Positions 35,359 to 43,576 of a stretch of DNA of 64,000 bases are shown one piece after another; position 1 is the stretch's first letter; the number at the start of each line of letters is the position of its first letter. The translations under genes and the position numbers were made by a program. The DNA is from Granulosicoccus sp964390335 (GTDB lineage Bacteria; Pseudomonadota; Gammaproteobacteria; Granulosicoccales; Granulosicoccaceae). The notes under the pieces were generated by a model. The model did not search any database. It saw nothing but the letters and a program-made list of their open reading frames with translations, and was not told the origin of the DNA. The stretch lies in the NCBI GenBank assembly GCA_964390335.1, contig CAYMHU010000012.1, positions 1 through 64,000 of the forward strand, given 5' to 3'.

Positions 35359-36549
35359 TTACTCAAGAATTTTAGCTACAACGCCCGCACCGACTGTACG
35401 GCCACCTTCACGAATCGCAAAACGCAAACCGTCTTCCATCGCTATCGGGTTGATCAATGTAACCGTGATCTTCACGTTGTCACCAGGCATCACCATCTCG
35501 GTACCTGATGGCAGCTCTACCGCACCCGTTACATCAGTAGTACGGAAGTAGAACTGAGGACGGTAGTTACTGAAAAATGGTGTGTGACGACCACCTTCAT
35601 CTTTACCCAATACGTAGATCTCGGCTTCGAACTTCACGTGCGGCGTAATAGTACCAACGTGGCTCAGTACCTGACCGCGCTCTACTTCTTCTCGCTTCGT
35701 ACCACGCAACAGAACACCCACGTTATCACCTGCTTCACCTTGATCTAGCAGCTTGCGGAACATCTCTACACCCGTAACCGTGGTCTTCGTGGTGTCTTTG
35801 ATTCCAACGATTTCGATTTCTTCACCCACCTTAACCACACCACGCTCGACTCGACCCGTTACGACCGTTCCGCGACCTGAGATCGAGAACACGTCTTCGA
35901 TTGGCATCAGGAAGGGCTGATCAACTGGACGCTCTGGCATGGGGATGTAGTTATCCAACGCTTCCGTCAGCTTGGCAATCGATGGACGACCGATCTCGCT
36001 CGTGTCGCCTTCTATCGCTTTTAATGCAGAACCTGTGATGATGGGCGTGTCGTCGCCCGGGAATTCGTAGCTATCGAGCAGCTCACGCACTTCCATTTCA
36101 ACAAGCTCTAATAGCTCGGCATCATCAACCATGTCCGCTTTGTTCAGGTACACAACGATGTACGGTACACCAACCTGACGTGCCAGCAGGATGTGCTCAC
36201 GGGTTTGTGGCATCGGGCCATCGGCTGCCGATACAACCAATATAGCGCCGTCCATCTGTGCTGCACCCGTGATCATGTTCTTCACATAATCCGCGTGTCC
36301 CGGGCAATCTACGTGCGCGTAGTGACGGCTCTCGGTTTCGTACTCTACGTGCGCTGTGGCGATCGTTATACCGCGCGCTTTTTCTTCTGGCGCGTTATCG
36401 ATCTGGTCGTAGGCTTTGGCCTCACCACCCATCGCTTCGGCCTGACAGATTGTCAATGCCGCTGTTAATGTGGTCTTACCGTGGTCAACGTGGCCAATTG
36501 TGCCTACGTTTACGTGCGGTTTATTACGTTCAAATTTTTCCTTAGACAT
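35359..36549 (-). CDS. tufB: elongation factor Tu, second copy
   Basis: The same 396-aa EF-Tu as the copy at 17708-18898, with identical protein sequence. Start codon ATG rather than GTG, and codon 3 AAG rather than AAA; I saw no other nucleotide differences. The identity stops exactly at the stop codon on one side and within the first nine bases on the other. It lies between tRNA-Thr and tRNA-Trp, the usual tufB position, and is expected to be co-transcribed with the tRNAs. Confidence 0.98.
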   Translation of the reverse strand: MSKEKFERNKPHVNVGTIGHVDHGKTTLTAALTICQAEAMGGEAKAYDQIDNAPEEKARGITIATAHVEYETESRHYAHVDCPGHADYVKNMITGAAQMDGAILVVSAADGPMPQTREHILLARQVGVPYIVVYLNKADMVDDAELLELVEMEVRELLDSYEFPGDDTPIITGSALKAIEGDTSEIGRPSIAKLTEALDNYIPMPERPVDQPFLMPIEDVFSISGRGTVVTGRVERGVVKVGEEIEIVGIKDTTKTTVTGVEMFRKLLDQGEAGDNVGVLLRGTKREEVERGQVLSHVGTITPHVKFEAEIYVLGKDEGGRHTPFFSNYRPQFYFRTTDVTGAVELPSGTEMVMPGDNVKITVTLINPIAMEDGLRFAIREGGRTVGAGVVAKILE

Positions 36550-36653
36550 CAGGCGCTGCCTCTACCGGGATAGTTGTTAAGCCAATAATTAATTGCGTGT
36601 TTATGGGGAACTACTTTTACTCGTTTGTTACCAGATACTACTTATTAAACTTT

Positions 36654-36729
<76 letters not shown>

Positions 36730-36775
36730 ACTTAAATCCTTCAAACCAACCCATCCACCAAAGCCTTCTAACCAT

Positions 36776-36849
<74 letters not shown>

Positions 36850-36911
36850 CTGATCTAGGTTTCTTTTTGCAGACCAAGCAACCCCAATCGCTTTGTCTGA
36901 CCGCCTTGCAC

Positions 36912-36995
36912 TGGTGGAGGGGGGAGGATTCGAACCTCCGAAGCTTACGCAGCAGATTTACAGTCTGCCCCCTTTGACCGCTCGGGAACCCCTCC
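36912..36995 (-). tRNA. tyrU: tRNA-Tyr (GTA)
   Basis: An 84-base class II tRNA with a long variable arm and CCA encoded. The acceptor stem is GGAGGGG/CCCCTCC, and loop CTGTAAA gives anticodon GTA. It is the first gene after the promoter of the tRNA-tufB operon. Confidence 0.97.
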
Positions 36996-37011
36996 GGCAG
37001 GCAAGCCGAAC

Positions 37012-37040
37012 ATTATCAAGGGAAAGTGCGACCGTGTCAA
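37012..37040 (-). promoter_or_regulatory. sigma70 promoter of the tRNA-tufB operon
   Basis: The minus strand has a perfect -35 box TTGACA (37035-37040), a 17-base spacer and -10 box GATAAT (37012-37017), ending 16 bases before tRNA-Tyr. This near-consensus promoter probably drives the three tRNAs, tufB, tRNA-Trp and at least secE-nusG. Confidence 0.9.
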
Positions 37041-37103
37041 CGCTTCAGCTTAGTTGAATTGTAAGAAATTTCCACCCGCAAGAAGTGTACGCAAACAGCG
37101 CAA

Positions 37104-37850
37104 TTATCTTGACGGTAGGTTACGAGCAATTTCGCGCATGAGAGAGCGTAACGTCAGCTGATGGCTTGGAGGCGGCGGCCCTACAGGCCCTCTGAGTCCA
37201 TTGCTCATTGTATTGGCCAACGTTGCAGCCAGCGTACCGCTAAAACTGCTGCCGTAATAATGTACATAAGATGACTTGGTGGCAGGTGTTGCTCGATACG
37301 CCTTAGACCAAATCACAGCACCTGTTCCAATATTGATTAGAGCGGCTTCGACCTGCATCTCGCGAATCGTCGACAGCACAATTTTCTCGCGATCAGAAAT
37401 TAGCTCCCCTGCATTATTTCGCAGCTTTTCCCGAACCGGCTTGCCAGTGGAAATGTTGTTCCTGGAGACCCGCGCGATCAAAGCCGTACTGACCGGCAGC
37501 TTGGCGGCCAGCAAAGCCCGTATATTGCCCGGGGACAACACCGCATGTTCGCCGTAATTCAGCATCATGGCGCCATATTGACCTGGAGCCACTGAATTGA
37601 GCGATTTTTGGACATCAATCGACGGCAAAACTTGGTGTTGACCCCGTTCGGCGATCAAATCGCCCAGTTCGCGCGACATCGCGTTGTAACTGGCCCCTGG
37701 TTTCACGCCATCGGCATTGGAGACCCCAATAATCGCGATACCGTTAGATTTGCTGGGCGCAGCCGCACCGTATGGCTTGCTGACGCAGGCACTTAACACG
37801 CACAGTAACAGCACAGCGGCACTGGCCCTAAAACTTGGATTAATTCTCAC
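37104..37850 (-). CDS. predicted lipoprotein of unknown function
   Basis: From a GTG at 37850 the product is 248 aa with a lipoprotein signal peptide ending LSAC (Cys22). An ATG at 37883 would extend it by 11 residues, but that ATG lies inside a strong terminator hairpin, so I prefer the GTG. The mature part mixes alpha and beta segments, with IAIIGVSNADG near the start and a conserved-looking GTGAVIWSKAYRA block. It resembles lipoproteins of the FlgO/CsgG/GNA1162 kind in general layout only. A Gly/Pro-rich linker lies near the end. It precedes the tRNA-tufB promoter on the same strand. Confidence 0.75.
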   Translation of the reverse strand: MRINPSFRASAAVLLLCVLSACVSKPYGAAAPSKSNGIAIIGVSNADGVKPGASYNAMSRELGDLIAERGQHQVLPSIDVQKSLNSVAPGQYGAMMLNYGEHAVLSPGNIRALLAAKLPVSTALIARVSRNNISTGKPVREKLRNNAGELISDREKIVLSTIREMQVEAALINIGTGAVIWSKAYRATPATKSSYVHYYGSSFSGTLAATLANTMSNGLRGPVGPPPPSHQLTLRSLMREIARNLPSR

Positions 37851-37868
37851 AACTTGAGAGTATAGGCG

Positions 37869-37893
37869 AAAAAAAAGGGGCATCTGATGCCCC
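37869..37893 (-). terminator. strong intrinsic terminator upstream of the lipoprotein gene
   Basis: The minus strand reads GGGGCAT-CAG-ATGCCCC followed by eight T. This is a textbook terminator for a leftward transcript, yet no gene ends there: the nearest upstream gene, gltA, runs the other way. It may end a small RNA made from the 37,900-38,250 interval. Confidence 0.8.
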
Positions 37894-38251
37894 TTTTGCG
37901 TGAGAATAAGTCCACTAACACGCTTTTTAAACGGCTACCTTATTATTGTTATCCCAACTCTTGCGGCTGGTTTTTTGGCGCGTTCATTCAGCGCGGGTTC
38001 TTCTCCATTCGTGCCTGTTGGTTTGTTTTCAGACCTACGTAAGTTATCGACAGCTAACACTGTCGATTAACACATGCAGCTAAATAGAATCAATTTATGA
38101 GCGCTAGCTTCGTTTGTACTTCGCACAAATTTTGCAACCAAGCTCCGTAAATACGTTCTATTAAGAAGTACCGCATAAAAAGCGCATATAATGGTTGGAT
38201 AAATCGCACTTTCGATAACCGAAAAAACGTTACAAGGCAGGAGAGTTCAGC
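37894..38251. other. non-coding interval between the lipoprotein gene and gltA
   Basis: About 360 bases without a supportable gene. On the minus strand it ends in the strong terminator above and contains an 8-bp perfect hairpin, ATCGACAG/CTGTCGAT (38046-38067). On the plus strand its right part holds the gltA promoter and ribosome-binding site. Stops occur in all minus-strand frames, so if transcribed it would be a small RNA. Confidence 0.5.
38187..38192 (+). promoter_or_regulatory. candidate -10 box of gltA
   Basis: A perfect TATAAT lies 60 bases before the gltA start codon. No good -35 box lies at 17 bases, so an activator may be needed or another promoter may be used. Confidence 0.5.
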
Positions 38252-39532
38252 ATGACGAAACGCACAAGCACGATTACCACCCACAACGGGAAATCATCGG
38301 AGCTACCTGTGCTAAGTGGCACTCATGGGCCAGACGTACTGGATGTCAGGGGTCTTTACAAAGACACCGGCACCTTTACATACGACCCCGGCTACGCATC
38401 CACTGCAAGCTGTAAAAGCGCGATTACCTTCATCGATGGCGACGAGGGCATCCTGCTGTATCGCGGCTACCCAATTGAACAATTGGCAGAAAAAAGCAGC
38501 TACTTGGAAGTGTGCTATCTCTTGATGTACGGCGAGTTACCAGATGAAGCCCAATCCAAGCAATTCAACGACGTTGTCAGAAACCACACAATGGTTCACG
38601 AAAATATTCGCGACTTCATCGCAGGTTTTCGTTACGACTCGCATCCAATGGCCATGCTTGTTGGAACCGTTGGTGCGTTATCGTCGTTCTATCACGACTC
38701 GCTCGATATCAATAACCCGGAGCACCGCGAAATTTCAGCTATCCGGCTCATCGCAAAAATGCCAACCATTGCATCGTATTGCTACAATCATTCGCTTGGC
38801 ATGCCGTACATGTATCCGGATAACTCACTCTCGTATGTGGAGAACTTCACACGATTGATGTTTGCGGTACCCACTGAAGATTTCAAACCCAACCCAGTAG
38901 TGGTAAAGGCGCTTGAGCTCATCATGATTTTGCACGCCGATCACGAGCAAAACGCCAGTACATCAACCGTGCGTTTAGCCGGAAGCTCTGGTGCAAATCC
39001 GTTCGCGTCTATCGCATCAGGTGTGGCCAGTTTATGGGGGCCTGCTCACGGCGGTGCAAACGAAGCTTGTATCAACATGCTGGAAAACATTTTGCACACG
39101 GGCGAAACCATCGAACAAACCATCGCGCGTGCAAAAGATAAAAATGACCCGTTTCGTCTGATGGGCTTTGGTCATCGGGTTTATAAAAACTTTGATCCAC
39201 GTGCGAAGATCATTCAAAAGATGTGTCACGACCTATTACAAGAACTGGGTGGCGATCAGCCATTATTCGAGCTGGCGATCGAGCTGGAAAAAGCTACACT
39301 GGCGGATGAATACTTTATTGAACGTAAGCTGTACCCCAACGTTGATTTCTACTCCGGCATTATCTTCAGAGCGCTGAACATTCCAATGGATATGTTCACC
39401 GTTATGTTTGCAATGTCCCGCACAGTAGGCTGGATTTCTCACTGGATGGAAATGCACTCCGACCCTGAATTCCGTATTGGCCGCCCACGTCAAATATATA
39501 CAGGGCCAGCTAAGCGAGACTACCCAAGCTGA
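38252..39532 (+). CDS. gltA: citrate synthase, hexameric Gram-negative type
   Basis: Condenses oxaloacetate and acetyl-CoA to citrate, the entry step of the TCA cycle. At 426 aa it matches the NADH-sensitive hexameric type of Gram-negative bacteria, with the extra N-terminal domain. LHADHEQNASTSTVR, GFGHRVYKNFDPRA and NVDFYSGI carry the catalytic His, His and Asp. AGGAGA precedes the ATG at 7-base spacing. The usual sdhCDAB neighbours are missing; instead the stop codon overlaps the start of a flavin-reductase gene. Confidence 0.97.
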   Translation: MTKRTSTITTHNGKSSELPVLSGTHGPDVLDVRGLYKDTGTFTYDPGYASTASCKSAITFIDGDEGILLYRGYPIEQLAEKSSYLEVCYLLMYGELPDEAQSKQFNDVVRNHTMVHENIRDFIAGFRYDSHPMAMLVGTVGALSSFYHDSLDINNPEHREISAIRLIAKMPTIASYCYNHSLGMPYMYPDNSLSYVENFTRLMFAVPTEDFKPNPVVVKALELIMILHADHEQNASTSTVRLAGSSGANPFASIASGVASLWGPAHGGANEACINMLENILHTGETIEQTIARAKDKNDPFRLMGFGHRVYKNFDPRAKIIQKMCHDLLQELGGDQPLFELAIELEKATLADEYFIERKLYPNVDFYSGIIFRALNIPMDMFTVMFAMSRTVGWISHWMEMHSDPEFRIGRPRQIYTGPAKRDYPS

Positions 39533-40008
39533 ACGGCTTTACTCAAGCACTAGCATTGGCTGCAAACGGAGTTGCCATTGTTACCACTGATGGCCCGCAT
39601 GGTCGGGCTGGTTTAACTGTAAGCTCAATGTGCTCTGTGTGCGCCGAACCACCTGTGATGCTTGCCTGTGTGAATGCAGATAATGAATTCTGTAATATGG
39701 CGGATGCTAATCAGCACTTTGCGATTAATATTCTGGCAACGGAACATACCGATATTTCAACGGTGTTCGCTGGCCTTGGCCCAGACCCGGAAGCCGATCG
39801 CTTCCTTAGCGGCAACTGGACAACCCTAAAAACAGGCTCGCCTATTCTAAGCAATGCGCTGGTCTCGCTAGACTGCGAATTAGCGTCACCGGGCACGCAG
39901 CATGGCACGCATAAAATTTTTATTGGCAATGTGGTTGCCTTAAATAGCGACGATGCTGCGGCGCTGGTGTATACGCAGCGTGCCTATGCTAAAACAACCC
40001 CTTTATGA
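39529..40008 (+). CDS. flavin reductase-like FMN-binding protein
   Basis: A small FMN-binding split-barrel protein of the RutF/HpaC kind, the NADH-dependent flavin reductase that supplies two-component monooxygenases. The family block VAIVTTDGPHGRAGLTVSSMCSV is clear, as is the GTHKIFIGNVV segment near the end. No ATG is available at the expected start. CTG at 39529 overlaps the gltA stop codon (CTGA) and restores the family's N-terminal helix; TTG at 39556 is the alternative and would cut that helix. No partner monooxygenase gene is nearby. Confidence 0.85.
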   Translation: MNGFTQALALAANGVAIVTTDGPHGRAGLTVSSMCSVCAEPPVMLACVNADNEFCNMADANQHFAINILATEHTDISTVFAGLGPDPEADRFLSGNWTTLKTGSPILSNALVSLDCELASPGTQHGTHKIFIGNVVALNSDDAAALVYTQRAYAKTTPL

Positions 40009-40928
40009 GTATTCTGTTCTATTGCGACGGCGACCACGACAACAGTTTTCTAACTGCGTTTCAACAGCACTTACCCAAGCACACGATTAACGTGTGGCCT
40101 CAATGTCCGGATAAATCTGCGATAACCACCGCCATTGTTTGGAAACCACCAGTCGATTTTTTCGACGGGCTGGATTCATTGCAACACGTACTATCCATTG
40201 CCGCCGGGGTCGATCATCTGCTGGACCACCCCGGCCTACCAGATAACGTTAATGTGGTTCGGCTTGCCGATGCCGGGATGGCGCAGCTGATGGCGCAATA
40301 CGTTTTATACGGTGTGCTGCACGCACATCGAAAGATGCATGAACTGCGCAATGCGCAATACTCAGCACATTGGGTGGAGTCATTTTCAATTGCGTCTGCC
40401 GAACAATTTCGGGTGGGTATTTTGGGTGCCGGTGAACTAGGCAGCGTGGTAGCGCAGCGTCTAATGCAAAACGATTATCCGGTCAGTTGCTGGAGCAGAA
40501 CGCCGAAGGATTTCCCCGGGGTGCAACACCACACCGATCTGGATGAACTATTACCCACGGTAAATGCGCTGGTGTGCTTGTTACCGTTAACACCTCAAAC
40601 AAAACACATTCTGAATGCTTCGCTGTTTGCGAAATTGCAACAAGGGGCTTTCATCATTAATCCTGGTCGTGGTGATCATTTGGCCGAGGATGATCTTATC
40701 CCAGCTTTGGATTCGGGGCACATAGGCGGCGCGCTGTTAGATGTATTCTGTACCGAGCCCCTGCCTCAGTCGCACCCGTTCTGGCAGCACAAGAAAATTA
40801 TTATCACTCCACACATTGCGGCGCAAACGCCAAGCAATCATGCCGTGCAACAAATCACACACAGCATTGCATTATTGGAACAAGGAAAAAAGCCACGCGG
40901 TCTTGTCGATCGGCAACGCGGCTACTGA
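40005..40928 (+). CDS. ghrA: glyoxylate/hydroxypyruvate reductase A-like dehydrogenase
   Basis: A D-2-hydroxyacid dehydrogenase of 307 aa, closest in layout to E. coli GhrA, which reduces glyoxylate and hydroxypyruvate with NADPH. The Rossmann motif GILGAGELGS is around residues 142-151. NPGRGDHLAEDDL, LDVFCTEPLP and the catalytic histidine in ITPHIAAQT follow in order. It overlaps the flavin reductase gene by 4 bp, so the three genes from gltA form an operon. The assignment to GhrA rather than another hydroxyacid dehydrogenase is fairly but not wholly certain. Confidence 0.85.
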   Translation: MSILFYCDGDHDNSFLTAFQQHLPKHTINVWPQCPDKSAITTAIVWKPPVDFFDGLDSLQHVLSIAAGVDHLLDHPGLPDNVNVVRLADAGMAQLMAQYVLYGVLHAHRKMHELRNAQYSAHWVESFSIASAEQFRVGILGAGELGSVVAQRLMQNDYPVSCWSRTPKDFPGVQHHTDLDELLPTVNALVCLLPLTPQTKHILNASLFAKLQQGAFIINPGRGDHLAEDDLIPALDSGHIGGALLDVFCTEPLPQSHPFWQHKKIIITPHIAAQTPSNHAVQQITHSIALLEQGKKPRGLVDRQRGY

Positions 40929-40935
40929 GAAAAAC

Positions 40936-41448
40936 CTATTGCGTGGACGCAAGCGTTGCGACTGTACGCAACACGATTTGCAACACCAGCTCTCGCCTCA
41001 TTTCGTTACGAATAATACTGGCTTCGGCTTCCTTACCTAGCACACCGCTCTGATCATAAGTGTATTCTCGAATGACTTCCACGCGGTTAGCGGCTTTTTC
41101 CGGATCGACCACCGCCGGTGCGAAGCCGTCGCTCTGCCCAACTTGCATGTCTACGGAGTGATTAAGCTCAAACTCACTGACCTTCCCGGTGCTTTGTACC
41201 GACACAATGCGCTGGGTTTGCTTTTCATTTCTAACACGCAAGATGATTTGGGCTTCATCGCGGTTGTCCACCACCGAGAACGAGCGGTCTGACAGGACTT
41301 TCTTCAGTTCATCGCGCACTGTACTATCGCGGGACGCATCCACAAAGATAACGCCCACGCTGCCTTGCTCAAGATCGCTGCCACGCAGATAAAACCCACA
41401 ACCGCTGACAAGAGCCAGCAGTACTAAGCTGATAATCAATTTGTTCAA
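40936..41448 (-). CDS. lptE: LPS-assembly lipoprotein LptE
   Basis: Outer-membrane lipoprotein that plugs the LptD barrel and helps insert LPS. The signal peptide ends LVSGC (Cys17), followed by GFYLRG, the typical LptE beginning of the mature protein. No ATG start exists. TTG at 41448 has GGAA at a good distance and gives 170 aa; a TTG five codons earlier is possible. In most gammaproteobacteria lptE follows leuS and precedes holA. Here it stands alone, convergent with the ghrA-like gene (7 bp), while leuS lies 12 kb away. Confidence 0.88.
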   Translation of the reverse strand: MNKLIISLVLLALVSGCGFYLRGSDLEQGSVGVIFVDASRDSTVRDELKKVLSDRSFSVVDNRDEAQIILRVRNEKQTQRIVSVQSTGKVSEFELNHSVDMQVGQSDGFAPAVVDPEKAANRVEVIREYTYDQSGVLGKEAEASIIRNEMRRELVLQIVLRTVATLASTQ

Positions 41449-41512
41449 GCGATTTTCCAGCAACTAAAACCGGCTACAGCCTATCATTAGCGTTATTAAA
41501 AGGGTAGCCTTA

Positions 41513-41530
41513 CAACCTATGCATAGGTTG
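41513..41530. repeat. perfect 18-bp palindrome over the start of the PLD-like gene
   Basis: CAACCTATGCATAGGTTG is its own reverse complement and contains the ATG start codon of the following gene at its centre. It could be an operator for a dimeric regulator or a hairpin that hides the start codon. It lies in the short divergent interval shared with lptE. Confidence 0.8.
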
Positions 41531-42049
41531 CTACTCAATCGCGATATTTATACAGAATTCGTGCAGAATGAACTGCCGCGGGCGGAACGGTTTCTATGGA
41601 TAGTGACGGCCGATATAAAAGATCTGTATGTAAATATTGACGGCCAATTCCAGCCATTGTTACAACTGCTCAGTGATCTGGTGGAACGCGGCGTTTCCGT
41701 GCGGCTTATTCATGCAAAAGAACCCGGCCCGCGATTTCGCGAAGAGTTTGATCGCTTCGATACCCTGATTAATAATGAATCATTTGAGCGCATCTTGTGT
41801 CCGCGCGTGCATACCAAAGCCATCGTGATAGACGGTCGGCTGGCATTCGTGGGTTCTGCTAACCTGACAGGTGCGGGTCTGGGCAGCAAACATGAAGATA
41901 AACGTAACTTCGAGGCGGGTTTTATGTTCGATGCACCGCAAGATATTCAATCGCTAATGCACTGGATTGATACCTTGTATTTGGGCGAGCATTGTATTAA
42001 TTGCAGACGCCGCGAACATTGCGCCGACCCAATCATCGATCACGCGTAA
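41519..42049 (+). CDS. phospholipase D-like protein with one HKD motif
   Basis: A 176-aa protein with one HxK(x)4D motif: His98, Lys100 and Asp105 in RVHTKAIVIDG, followed by GSANLTGAGL. Single-motif members of this superfamily, such as the Nuc endonuclease, act as dimers; others hydrolyse phospholipids or act on DNA ends. The last 20 residues contain Cys159, Cys162 and Cys168 with neighbouring histidines, which could bind zinc. There is no signal peptide, so a cytosolic nuclease is more likely than a secreted lipase. The RNB nuclease gene follows by 30 bp on the same strand. Confidence 0.8.
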   Translation: MHRLLLNRDIYTEFVQNELPRAERFLWIVTADIKDLYVNIDGQFQPLLQLLSDLVERGVSVRLIHAKEPGPRFREEFDRFDTLINNESFERILCPRVHTKAIVIDGRLAFVGSANLTGAGLGSKHEDKRNFEAGFMFDAPQDIQSLMHWIDTLYLGEHCINCRRREHCADPIIDHA

Positions 42050-42079
42050 AACTGAGCTAACGCCACTAATATTAATGCC

Positions 42080-43576
42080 ATGAGCAGTGACGCAATCCAA
42101 CGCATTTTAAAACAGTTTAAGGTATCGATTGCCCACCCTGAAAATTGCATAGACGAAGCGCAACAGCTCCTTGCAAACCCGGGATTATCCGACCCGTCTT
42201 TAGAGCAATGGCAATCAGCACCTTTTGTCACCATCGACAACCCCGACTCCCGCGATTTAGATCAAGCCATATTAATTGAGCGCGCAGCCGATGCCGGGTA
42301 TCGGGTTCGGTACGCACTAGCCGATGCTTCATTCTATGTAAAGCCGGGCATGGCACTGTTCGATGAAGCGTTAAAAAGGGGCGTCACTTACTACACTCCG
42401 TTATTAGCGGCACCCATGCTGCCAATCGAGCTATCTGAAGGCCTAGTGTCATTAAACCCCAATGTTGATCGACGGGCACTGGTATTTGATATGTATTTAC
42501 GGCCTGATGGCACCGTGATAAATACGACCATAGTACGCGCATGTATCAACAGCCAAGCAAAATTATCTTATGCGTCAGTGCAACAAAGCCTTGACGATAA
42601 TCTACCCGATGCAGCTGTCTACAATGATTCACTGGCTCTGTTGAAAGAGCTGGGCGAAATTCTTATCAACAATGCGTTAGATCGCGACGTTATTCCGTTT
42701 CACCGAAGTGAAACCAGCATTGAGTTGGTAAATAATGAATTACGCATGAGTCAACGTCGCCGGGTTAGAACCGAGAAATACAACGAACAAATCAGTTTAC
42801 TGTGCAATATGCAAGGCGCACAGCTATTGGACAAACTAGCAGCGCCCGAGTTACAAAGTATTTTTCGCGTTCACGATGCACCCCTGCCGGGCCGCGTTAG
42901 TAACTTACGCAAGCTGATTAATGCATTTGCAGAGTTAAAATCAATTAACTACCGCTGGGAGAAAGGCCAGAGCCTTGCAGACTACGTACAGGCCTTACCA
43001 TCAGGCCCTGATGCTTTGGCATTGCAAAGACAAATCTTAATCTGTAATCAGGCTTCAGAGTATCGACCTGAACCAGGCCGACATCACGCATTGGCGGTGC
43101 CAAGCTATGCCCGCTTCTCTTCGCCTATGCGTGAGATTGTTGGCATTTTCACACACAAAGAACTGCTCGAAGCATTAGGTGATGAACCGCCGATGCAAGA
43201 CCAACAACTACGCGATCAAATTATTGAGATAGCCAACCAGTCGCGACAAACGCAAAAGCAAATCAATAAAGCCATTGAGTTTGAAGCACTACAACATTTA
43301 CTGAAGAAACAATACCTAACGCACCGTGGCATCATAATGGGATTCAAGGGCGATAAAATCTATGTTGCGTGTGATGAAATTGCGTGTGATTTAAAAGTAA
43401 AGCAACAGGATTTACAACAACAGTACAACAGCGAATACGCATTGACGGATTTGCGCGCGGTACCCACAGACAACAACGCACCCACTTTTACACTCGGTGA
43501 TGAAGTGAGCGTACAGTCAAACGGCTATAATGAGCAAACACGCCGGTTTAGTCTACTGCTGATGCCACTAGCATGA
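42080..43576 (+). CDS. RNB-domain exoribonuclease, RNase II/R family
   Basis: A 498-aa 3'-5' exoribonuclease consisting mostly of the RNB catalytic domain. The active-site segment FVTIDNPDSRDLDQA holds Asp53, Asp59 and Asp61; the fourth acidic position of E. coli RNase II/R (DxDD) is Gln62. The DLDQA form is, from memory, typical of a subfamily found in other phyla. The two N-terminal cold-shock domains of RNase II are missing; a short helical segment (1-45) replaces them. The C-terminal 90 residues may be a degenerate S1 domain. It overlaps the next gene by 4 bp (ATGA). Confidence 0.9.
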   Translation: MSSDAIQRILKQFKVSIAHPENCIDEAQQLLANPGLSDPSLEQWQSAPFVTIDNPDSRDLDQAILIERAADAGYRVRYALADASFYVKPGMALFDEALKRGVTYYTPLLAAPMLPIELSEGLVSLNPNVDRRALVFDMYLRPDGTVINTTIVRACINSQAKLSYASVQQSLDDNLPDAAVYNDSLALLKELGEILINNALDRDVIPFHRSETSIELVNNELRMSQRRRVRTEKYNEQISLLCNMQGAQLLDKLAAPELQSIFRVHDAPLPGRVSNLRKLINAFAELKSINYRWEKGQSLADYVQALPSGPDALALQRQILICNQASEYRPEPGRHHALAVPSYARFSSPMREIVGIFTHKELLEALGDEPPMQDQQLRDQIIEIANQSRQTQKQINKAIEFEALQHLLKKQYLTHRGIIMGFKGDKIYVACDEIACDLKVKQQDLQQQYNSEYALTDLRAVPTDNNAPTFTLGDEVSVQSNGYNEQTRRFSLLLMPLA

